From contig JAAXVQ010000103.1 in assembly GCA_013335425.1 (NCBI GenBank), positions 1 through 6,970 of the forward strand: a DNA stretch of 6,970 nt. The letters are read 5' to 3'. The notes beneath the pieces were generated by a model. It ran no database searches. It was not told the DNA's origin and was given only the letters and a program-made list of their open reading frames with translations. The translations under genes and the position numbers were made by a program. The DNA comes from Candidatus Firestoneibacteriota bacterium. GTDB lineage: Bacteria > Oederibacteriota > JAAXVQ01. Of this stretch, positions 1-5,467 are shown in pieces (the stretch's first letter is position 1; the number at the start of each line of letters is the position of its first letter).

Positions 1-19
1 CTCAGATCAAGAAACGGAA

Positions 20-1582
20 ATGTCCGGGTTGATTACCCGTCCCCGGGAAGGGGATTCCTTTCAAAAGCTCGCCGAAGCGATGGGGGAGGGTGTGCTCTGG
101 CTCCGCGGTTCGTCCCTGCGTTGGGCTAATCCGGCGGCGGAAATGATTTTTGGTCTTGGCCCGGCAGAGTTAACCGGGCGGCAGTTGTCCGAACTGCTGG
201 GGTTGAGTACCGCCGAGCATTTACAGAGCCGGCTGCAGAGCTTATCCTCCGGGCAAACCACCCTGCCGTTATCGGAGGTGAGCTTTCCCCGCGCCGAAGG
301 CGAACCCGGCACGATTGAATTAAGCGCGGCTCGTTTGAGCGGGTGTACGGATGAGTGGGTCCTGGTGTTTCGCGACATCCATGAGCGCCGCAAGGCGGCC
401 GAAGAACACAAAGCCATGGAACTGCGGGTTCAGCAAGCCCAGAAACTTGAAAGTCTGGGTGTCTTAGCCGGCGGCATCGCTCATGATTTCAACAATCTGC
501 TGATGACGATCTTGGGCAACTCCAGTTTGGCCTTGCTGGACTTGCCCTCCTCGGCCGCGGCCCGTAAAAGTATCGAACAGATCGAGACCGCGGCCATTCG
601 GGCAGCCGGGTTGGCCAACCAACTGCTGACTTACTCAGGCAAAAACCGGTTTATCCTCCAAAGCGTGCGGATTTCCCAACTGGTGGAGGAAATGGTGCAG
701 TTGCTGCAAGTGTCCATTTCCAAAAAGGTGGTGCTGCAGTATCGCCTGGAACAGGACCTGCCGCCGGCCGAGCTGGAGCCCACGCAGATTCGCCAGGTGA
801 TTATGAATCTGGTCACCAATGCTTCGGAAGCCATCGGCGAGCACGAAGGGCTGATTATCGTAAAAACCGGGACTATGGAAGCGGACCGGGATTTTCTGGA
901 CAGTTGTTACCTGGGAGACCAACTTCTGCCCGGGCCTTATATTTTCTTGGAAGTTTCGGACAACGGTTGCGGCCTGGATCCGGAAACGCAGGCGAAAATT
1001 TTCGATCCTTTTTTCACGACCAAATTTGCCGGACGGGGATTGGGTTTGGCTGCGGTCTTGGGCATCATGCGTTCCCACCGCGGCGCCGTTCAGGTCGCCA
1101 GTCTGCCGGGGCAGCCCACCCGGTTTAAAATATTTCTCCCGCCTTCCCGGGACACGTCCGCAGTCGGCATTGAACCCGCCCGCTCGGGCGGGTTGGTCAA
1201 TTGGCGCGGGCAGGGCCTGGTGCTGGTGGTGGACGATGAAGAAGGCGTGCGCAAAGTCGTGAAAATGATTTTGGAAGAGTACGGCTTCAGCATTCTCACG
1301 GCGGACGACGGCTGGGAGGCTCTGGAGATTTTTAAGGCGCATACGGCTGAAATTACAGCCGTGATCCTGGACCTAACCATGCCGCACCTCGATGGGTTGA
1401 AAACTTTCCAGGAGTTGCGCCGGTTACGTCCGGACGTGAAGGTGATTCTCACCAGCGGCTACAGTGAGGAAGAAGCCGTGAGTCGGTTTGTGGGCGCCGG
1501 TTTGGCCGGTTTTATTCAGAAACCCTTCAATGCCGTCGGTTTGCTGGAAAAAATGCGCCAAATTCTAGAAACGGCTACGTGA
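20..1582 (+). CDS. PAS-containing hybrid sensor histidine kinase with C-terminal receiver domain
   Basis: Cytoplasmic two-component signalling protein that should autophosphorylate on His and pass the phosphate to its own receiver Asp. In the 520-residue form, residues about 14-120 are a PAS sensor domain (WANPAAEMIFG near 35-45), followed by a short helical linker. The H-box is AGGIAHDFNN with the phospho-accepting H155. The ATPase has the N-box (N263, N267), G1 box DNGCG (314-318), F-box FDPFFTTK and G2 box GRGLGL (338-343). Residues about 399-518 form a receiver with acidic pair D405/D406, phospho-Asp D451, T478 and K501. All catalytic residues are present. No membrane segment or DNA-binding domain is seen, so output presumably goes through a phosphotransfer partner or protein contact. 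The start is uncertain: the ATG at 20 has no well-spaced ribosome binding site, and the frame stays open upstream to base 2, so further N-terminal domains may lie outside the window. The natural signal and partner are unknown. Confidence 0.93.
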   Translation: MSGLITRPREGDSFQKLAEAMGEGVLWLRGSSLRWANPAAEMIFGLGPAELTGRQLSELLGLSTAEHLQSRLQSLSSGQTTLPLSEVSFPRAEGEPGTIELSAARLSGCTDEWVLVFRDIHERRKAAEEHKAMELRVQQAQKLESLGVLAGGIAHDFNNLLMTILGNSSLALLDLPSSAAARKSIEQIETAAIRAAGLANQLLTYSGKNRFILQSVRISQLVEEMVQLLQVSISKKVVLQYRLEQDLPPAELEPTQIRQVIMNLVTNASEAIGEHEGLIIVKTGTMEADRDFLDSCYLGDQLLPGPYIFLEVSDNGCGLDPETQAKIFDPFFTTKFAGRGLGLAAVLGIMRSHRGAVQVASLPGQPTRFKIFLPPSRDTSAVGIEPARSGGLVNWRGQGLVLVVDDEEGVRKVVKMILEEYGFSILTADDGWEALEIFKAHTAEITAVILDLTMPHLDGLKTFQELRRLRPDVKVILTSGYSEEEAVSRFVGAGLAGFIQKPFNAVGLLEKMRQILETAT

Positions 1583-1583
1583 G

Positions 1584-1602
1584 GAACGGTTGGAAACCGT
1601 TC
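1584..1602 (+). other. Stem-loop between the kinase and cyclase genes
   Basis: GAACGGTT (1584-1591) and AACCGTTC (1595-1602) form a perfect 8-bp stem with a 3-base loop, starting two bases after the kinase stop codon. The downstream sequence is A-rich (TCTAAAAATATGG) with no T-tract, so it is not a convincing intrinsic terminator on the + strand. It could be an mRNA-stabilising or processing hairpin, or a weak attenuator, at the end of the kinase gene. AACGGTTGG recurs at 1629-1637, just before the cyclase ribosome binding site. Confidence 0.55.
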
Positions 1603-1644
1603 TCTAAAAATATGGTCTAATAATAAAAAACGGTTGGGGGATGT

Positions 1645-3792
1645 ATGCGCGAAAGGCACAAGTGGATACCTTGGAGTCTAAGCAGCGCCGGGGTGATTTT
1701 GGTTCTGGCCTTGGGATTTAAGTTCGGACCCCTTGAACGCTTGGAATGGCAGGGCGTGGATGCCCTGCAGCGCCGGCAGTCAGAATATGAACCCCCGTGT
1801 TCGGACTTGCGGTTTGTGGTTTTAGATCAGACCAGCCTGGATGCCGGGGAGGCCAATTGGGGCTTTTCCTGGCCTTGGCCGCGGGAAGCTTACGCCCGCG
1901 TGCTGGATTTTTTGCAGCGCGGCGGCGCCCGCTGCGTTTTGCTGGATTTTACCTTTACGGAGCCCTCGGGTTTTGGTCCGGGGGACGATGAGTTGCTGGT
2001 GGCTGCGGTGAAAAACAACGGCCGTGTTTTCTTGCCCTTGGTGGGCAAAGCGCAAGGGGCGCAAAAAGCGGCGGCGGAGTTTTTTCAAGCGCGTCCGGAT
2101 CTCCTGTTGCCCCTGTCGGCTGATCCGACCGGGTCTCAGGCGCCTTTGCAGGGCCTAAGCTTGCCCCGGGCCGCCTTGTTTCAGGTTGCCGCAGGGTTGG
2201 GTAATGTGGCTTTTCAAGCCGACCCTGACGGCATTTGCCGTCGTATTCGTCCGATCTGGAACGTAGCCGGGCATGGGATCCCCAATTTTGGTTTGGCTCC
2301 GTTGTTGGCGCACGCGGCCGCTCAACCCGGCCTGCTCTCCGAAGGACAAACCTTGACCATCGGCGGCCAAACCCTGCCCTTGGACGTGGACGGGCAAATG
2401 TTGCTGCGCTTCCCGGGGATTTGGTCCGCTTATCCGAAAAACCATTTAAGCGACATTGTGGCGGCCGAGGCGGCTTTGCAGGAAGGGCGGGTTCCGGAGA
2501 TTAATCCGGAAATTTTCAGGGACAAGGTGGTCGTGATCGGTTCCACCGCCGAATCGTTGCTGGATTTGCGCAAGACACCGCTCTCCTCGGAAACCCCGGG
2601 ATTTTTTATCATGGCCTCGGTTTGGGCCGCTGCTGCGCACGGGCTGGTTTATGATGATCGCGGACGCGTTCAAATATTCTGGCTGATGCTGGTGCTTATG
2701 GCCTCTCTGGGGTCTTGGTTCGGCGGTTGGCGTTTGGGATTTGGTTTGGCCGCCACCTTGGCCTGCGGACTCCTCGGCACCGCCTTGGGGATCTGGTTTT
2801 TTTGGGTTCATCATGTGCTGGTGTTTTTACTTACACCGCTTATGGCCTTGGGTCTGGGGTTTGGTTTGCGGATGGGCTGGAGTTACCGGCAGGCGCAAAA
2901 ACAAAAGCAATTCATTCAAGGCGCTTTTTCCCAGATCCTCTCTCCGGCGATATTGGAAAAGTTGATTCAAGAGCCCGGTCGGTTGACCACCGGCGGCGAA
3001 CAAACGGAATTGACCGTGTATTTTTCCGATTTGGCCGGGTTCACGCAGTTTTCGGAAAAATTGCCTCCCAAGGAATTGGTCCGTATACTGAATTTATACC
3101 TCACAGAAATGATCGCCACCATTGTCGATGAAGGCGAAGGCTATGTGGACAAATTCATCGGAGACGCGGTCATGGCGTTTTGGGGAGCTCCCGTGCCCGA
3201 GAGCGCGCACGCCTACCGAGCTTGTCTGGCGGCCTTGCGCAACCAGCATAAGCTTAAAAAGCTGCAACCGGAATTGACCCGCCTGGGGCTCAACCAGGAG
3301 CTGAAAATGCGTATCGGCCTGCATACCGGTCCTGCGGTGGTCGGCATGATGGGGTCGCAAAGAAAACTGAACTATACGATCATCGGCGACACGGTCAATT
3401 TGGCCTCCCGGCTGGAGGGCGTGAACAAATTTTACGACACTTCGATTCTCATCAGTCAGGAAACGCATGCCGCTTTGGGCGGGCGTTTGGTTACGCGCGA
3501 AATTGATCTTATCCGGGTGAAGGGCAAACAGGCGCCCACGCGCATCTATGAGTTGCTGGCCGAACCCGGTGAACTGACCGGCGTCCAGCGCGAACATTAT
3601 GCGCATTATCAGGCAGGCATGGAACTCTACTGGAAAAAAGAGTTTGCCAAGGCCCGGACCTGCTTTGCCAGGGCATGCAAGGCTGATCCCACGGACTATC
3701 CGGCGCAATTATATATGAAACGTTGTGAAAATTATCGGAACCGGCCCCCGGGCCCCCATTGGGACGGGGTAACGGTTTTGAAATCCAAATGA
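1645..3792 (+). CDS. CHASE2-domain class III adenylate cyclase (membrane receptor type)
   Basis: Membrane-bound enzyme predicted to make cAMP from ATP in response to an extracytoplasmic signal. An N-terminal membrane helix (about 9-26) is followed by a CHASE2 sensor domain (about 28-330), with typical segments FVVLDQTSLD and KVVVIGSTAESLLDLRKTP. Three membrane helices lie at about 343-360, 363-386 and 389-410. The class III cyclase domain (about 450-637) has metal-binding D462 (YFSDLAGFT) and D507 (KFIGDAVMAFWG), adenine-selecting K503, T578 at the second substrate-selecting site, and transition-state residues N585 and R589 (GDTVNLASRL). Every catalytic position is present. Lys plus Thr fits an adenylate cyclase of the class IIIb, CyaC-like type. 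A TPR-like helical pair (about 650-690) and a WDGVTVLKSK tail, common in this family, complete the 715 residues. The ATG at 1645 follows a GGGGGA ribosome binding site (1636-1641) at short spacing. First gene of a three-gene unit with the SH3 and protease genes. The ligand is unknown. Confidence 0.95.
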   Translation: MRERHKWIPWSLSSAGVILVLALGFKFGPLERLEWQGVDALQRRQSEYEPPCSDLRFVVLDQTSLDAGEANWGFSWPWPREAYARVLDFLQRGGARCVLLDFTFTEPSGFGPGDDELLVAAVKNNGRVFLPLVGKAQGAQKAAAEFFQARPDLLLPLSADPTGSQAPLQGLSLPRAALFQVAAGLGNVAFQADPDGICRRIRPIWNVAGHGIPNFGLAPLLAHAAAQPGLLSEGQTLTIGGQTLPLDVDGQMLLRFPGIWSAYPKNHLSDIVAAEAALQEGRVPEINPEIFRDKVVVIGSTAESLLDLRKTPLSSETPGFFIMASVWAAAAHGLVYDDRGRVQIFWLMLVLMASLGSWFGGWRLGFGLAATLACGLLGTALGIWFFWVHHVLVFLLTPLMALGLGFGLRMGWSYRQAQKQKQFIQGAFSQILSPAILEKLIQEPGRLTTGGEQTELTVYFSDLAGFTQFSEKLPPKELVRILNLYLTEMIATIVDEGEGYVDKFIGDAVMAFWGAPVPESAHAYRACLAALRNQHKLKKLQPELTRLGLNQELKMRIGLHTGPAVVGMMGSQRKLNYTIIGDTVNLASRLEGVNKFYDTSILISQETHAALGGRLVTREIDLIRVKGKQAPTRIYELLAEPGELTGVQREHYAHYQAGMELYWKKEFAKARTCFARACKADPTDYPAQLYMKRCENYRNRPPGPHWDGVTVLKSK

Positions 3793-3797
3793 GGTGA
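3791..3797 (+). promoter_or_regulatory. Ribosome binding site of the SH3-domain gene, overlapping the cyclase stop codon
   Basis: GAGGTGA lies 5 bases before the ATG at 3803 and shares bases with the cyclase TGA (3790-3792). Its position favours the ATG at 3803 over the in-frame GTG at 3794, which lies inside the site itself. The overlap suggests that ribosomes finishing the cyclase re-initiate on this gene. Confidence 0.75.
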
Positions 3798-3802
3798 AGT
3801 TT

Positions 3803-4285
3803 ATGAAGCGGTTGAGTTTATGCTGCGTCTGCCTGTTGCTGTCTTTGACGGCCGCGGCGGAAGTGCGTTATGTGCAGGTGGAAAAAGCCCGCTTGCTGAA
3901 GCGGGCCTCCAATTTCAGCACCTTGCTGGCCTTGTTGCCCTACCGGACGCCGGTGGAAGTGCTCGGCAAGCAAGGGGCGTTTTTCAGCGTGCAAACCAGG
4001 CAGGGCAAGGGCTATCTGCCCGAAGCTTCGCTCAACGTCGTGCGGCCGAGAATCACGTCCCAATCATCCGCCGGTGAGGTTACTTCGGATGAAGCCACCA
4101 CAGCCACCAAAGGTTTCAGCGCCCAGGTGGAGTCCGAATACCGCCAAAAAAACCCGGATTTGCCGTATGCGGTTTTGGACCGGCTCGAAACTCAAACCCG
4201 CTGTCCCAACCCGCAAACCGTTTACGCGACGTTTCGAAAACAGGGGAAACTGGGAGAGTTTCAAACCGGAGGTGAGCGGCCGTGA
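3803..4285 (+). CDS. Secreted bacterial SH3-domain protein
   Basis: Small exported protein of 160 residues, probably periplasmic, of unknown precise function. Residues 1-19 form a signal peptide: KR, then a hydrophobic core rich in Leu and Cys, then a TAAA-E signal peptidase I-type site. It lacks a good lipobox. Residues about 21-79 resemble an SH3_3/SH3b domain (VRYVQVEKARLLKRASNFST through GYLPEASL); such domains often bind cell-wall peptides or proteins. A Ser/Thr-rich linker (about 84-100) leads to a second short region, ATKGFSAQVESEYR through the C-terminus, which looks conserved rather than random but which I cannot name. The start at 3803 is chosen over GTG 3794 because of the ribosome binding site. 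It lies 10 bases after the cyclase stop and overlaps the M48 gene by 4 bases. It could act as a targeting or adaptor partner of the protease; this is inferred only from linkage. Confidence 0.85.
   Translation: MKRLSLCCVCLLLSLTAAAEVRYVQVEKARLLKRASNFSTLLALLPYRTPVEVLGKQGAFFSVQTRQGKGYLPEASLNVVRPRITSQSSAGEVTSDEATTATKGFSAQVESEYRQKNPDLPYAVLDRLETQTRCPNPQTVYATFRKQGKLGEFQTGGERP
4268..4275 (+). promoter_or_regulatory. Ribosome binding site of the M48 protease gene (supports its GTG start)
   Basis: GGAGGTGA, close to a perfect anti-16S match, lies 6 bases before the GTG at 4282 and inside the end of the SH3 gene. It fixes the GTG start, which gives a complete lipoprotein signal. The GTG overlaps the SH3 stop codon (GTGA, 4282-4285), a layout typical of translational coupling. 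Confidence 0.85.
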
Positions 4286-5148
4286 AAACTTCCTCCCGGT
4301 TTTTGTTGAGCTTGGCGAGTCTGAGTTTGCTGGCCGGCGGGTGTGCGACCCTGGGTCAAGCGGTTAAAGTCGGCGGTCAGTTGTCCGGGTACCATGAGCT
4401 GGAAGACATGGGCGGCAGCATGGAAAAAGCTTCCCGGGATTTCACGGAGGAAGAAAAATACTACATCGGGCGCACGGTGGCGGCTACGCTCTTGGCCGAT
4501 ACGCCCTGGAAGAGCGCGGCGCGTTTGACGACCTATGTCAACGGCGTGGGCAGCACCCTGGCCCTGGCGTCTTCACGCCCGGAGATGTATCGCGGGTATC
4601 ATTTCGCGGTGTTGACAGGCAAAGACGGCAATGCGTTTGCCTGTCCGGGGGGGTTCATTTTTGTTTCTGCCGGCTTGCTGGACATCTGCCGGTCCGAAGA
4701 CGAATTGGCGGCGGCCATGGCGCATGAAATCGCCCATATGGTTTTGGAACATCCCGTGCAGGCCATCCAGGCGAGCCATCAGCGCGAGGCGGCGGCCTCC
4801 CTGGTGAAGTTCGGTTTGCGCAAGGCCGGGGAGTCGCAAGGCGAGTTGCAGCAACTCACCGGTGTGTTTGACAATGTGGTCAAGGACGTGGTCAAGGCCG
4901 TGGCTCAGGGGTATTCCCGGGACAAGGAACAGGAAGCCGATCTTTTGGCTTTGGATATCCTGATCCAAGCCGGGTACCATCCCCAGGCGCTGGCGGACCT
5001 GCTGGGGCGCATGGCAGGGCATTCCGGCTATCACGGCGACCCGAAGGACCGCGCCCGGAAGGTTTCCGAAGCCTTGGCTTCCCGCAACACCCCGGCGCTG
5101 TGGTCGGAACGAGAGAAGCGCTTTAAGCAAATTTCCGGCCATATATAG
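4282..5148 (+). CDS. M48-family zinc metalloprotease, predicted lipoprotein
   Basis: Predicted membrane-anchored protease of the cell envelope, related in type to the bacterial LoiP/BepA (M48B/C) group that handles outer-membrane protein quality control. The N-terminus has a Lys, a hydrophobic stretch and a lipobox LLAGGC with lipid-carrying C21. The next residue is Ala rather than Asp, which in species using the Lol rule favours the outer membrane. The peptidase core spans about 55-245: FACPGGFIFVSAGLLD before the zinc site, HEIAH with H148, E149 and H152, and a downstream SRDKEQEAD motif whose E216 is the expected third zinc ligand. All catalytic residues are intact. At 288 residues it is a single-domain enzyme and lacks the C-terminal TPR region of BepA. 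It is the last gene of the cyclase-SH3-protease unit, translated from a GTG with a strong ribosome binding site. Its substrates are not evident. Confidence 0.93.
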   Translation: MKTSSRFLLSLASLSLLAGGCATLGQAVKVGGQLSGYHELEDMGGSMEKASRDFTEEEKYYIGRTVAATLLADTPWKSAARLTTYVNGVGSTLALASSRPEMYRGYHFAVLTGKDGNAFACPGGFIFVSAGLLDICRSEDELAAAMAHEIAHMVLEHPVQAIQASHQREAAASLVKFGLRKAGESQGELQQLTGVFDNVVKDVVKAVAQGYSRDKEQEADLLALDILIQAGYHPQALADLLGRMAGHSGYHGDPKDRARKVSEALASRNTPALWSEREKRFKQISGHI

Positions 5149-5178
5149 GCAACCGACGCCGAGGATCCCGTAATTTAT

Positions 5179-5185
5179 TAAAAAA
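5179..5185. repeat. Left copy of putative 7-base target-site duplication
   Basis: TAAAAAA directly abuts the left end of the palindromic element and is repeated exactly at its right end (5338-5344). The bases beyond each copy differ. The low complexity of the repeat means chance is possible. Confidence 0.55.
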
Positions 5186-5337
5186 CCCGACTTTGGAAAA
5201 TTAAAACAAAAGTAAGCTTGTCACCTCGAGCATAGCGAGAGGTCTTCTAAAAAGCTTTAAAATAAAGGCTCGTAAAGCTTTCTCACTTCGTTCGAAATGA
5301 CACAAAACTTGAAAAATGTGATTTTGCCAAAGTCGAG
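5186..5337. mobile_element. MITE-like palindromic insertion element, 152 bases, no ORF
   Basis: The ends are imperfect inverted repeats: CCCGACTTTGG (5186-5196) against CCAAAGTCGAG (5327-5337), 10 of 11 matching. Each is followed inward by AAAAT (on the right after one extra base). A second inverted pair lies inside: 5219-5240 and 5281-5302 match at 16 of 22 positions, beginning TGTCA and ending in GAGA. A third pair is AAAGCTTT at 5251-5258 and 5274-5281, perfect, around a 15-base loop. The element would therefore fold into one long interrupted hairpin in DNA or RNA. TAAAAAA flanks both ends as a candidate target-site duplication. It has no coding capacity, so it would need a transposase supplied from elsewhere. 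Arms of the TGTCATTTCGA...AGTGAGA kind resemble dispersed intergenic palindromes seen in many bacterial genomes. Alternatively it is an immobile REP-like palindrome or the terminator of the M48 gene, although no T-tract follows. Confidence 0.7.
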
Positions 5338-5344
5338 TAAAAAA
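5338..5344. repeat. Right copy of putative 7-base target-site duplication
   Basis: TAAAAAA directly follows the right inverted repeat and matches 5179-5185. With the neighbouring A/T-rich bases up to 5357 it also sits where an UP element for the rpoB promoter would be expected. Confidence 0.55.
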
Positions 5345-5357
5345 TCTGATTTTATTA

Positions 5358-5386
5358 TTGACATGACTCCTTGATTATATTAATAT
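5358..5386 (+). promoter_or_regulatory. Sigma70-type promoter of rpoB
   Basis: A perfect -35 box TTGACA (5358-5363) is followed, after exactly 17 bases, by TAATAT (5381-5386), a 4-of-6 match to the -10 consensus. Transcription would begin near 5393. The 20 bases upstream are A/T-rich, as in UP elements. This supports separate transcription of rpoB from the protease gene upstream. TATATT at 5376-5381 is a closer -10 match but lies only 12 bases from the -35, so it is less likely to pair with it. Confidence 0.7.
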
Positions 5387-5392
5387 CCCTTT

Positions 5393-5467
5393 TCCTTATA
5401 TCCTCGATTTTTATGGTCATTACAGCCTAATTTTCCCTACACGACCTTAGGGCCAGGAGGAGATTGC
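5393..5467 (+). other. 5' leader of rpoB with ribosome binding site
   Basis: About 75 bases separate the predicted transcription start from the rpoB ATG. The leader is pyrimidine-rich and contains one weak 5-bp hairpin (CCCTA 5435-5439 with TAGGG 5448-5452). A strong ribosome binding site AGGAGG (5455-5460) follows, 7 bases before the start codon. I see no riboswitch, no convincing attenuator and no L10-type binding structure. The exact 5' end is inferred from the promoter. Confidence 0.45.

Noticed and set aside
635..1342. Open frame of 235 codons on the - strand
   Set aside because: Antisense to the kinase ATPase and receiver regions, with no recognisable domain. It is a codon-bias shadow.
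1641..1643. ATG at 1641 as the cyclase start
   Set aside because: It is out of frame with the cyclase; the ATG four bases later (1645) opens the correct frame.
3094..3708. Open frame of 204 codons on the - strand
   Set aside because: Antisense to the conserved cyclase catalytic domain, with no motif of its own.
3794..3802. GTG at 3794 as the start of the SH3 gene
   Set aside because: It lies within the GAGGTGA ribosome binding site that is well placed for the ATG at 3803, and the signal peptide is cleaner from 3803.
5149..5185. Intrinsic terminator immediately after the M48 gene
   Set aside because: No GC-rich hairpin followed by a T-tract is visible. The only strong structure nearby is the palindromic element, which also lacks a T-tract.
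5413..5430. Five-codon mini-ORF (MVITA) in the rpoB leader
   Set aside because: No ribosome binding site precedes it, it has no regulatory codon pattern such as a run of one amino acid, and ORFs this short arise easily by chance.
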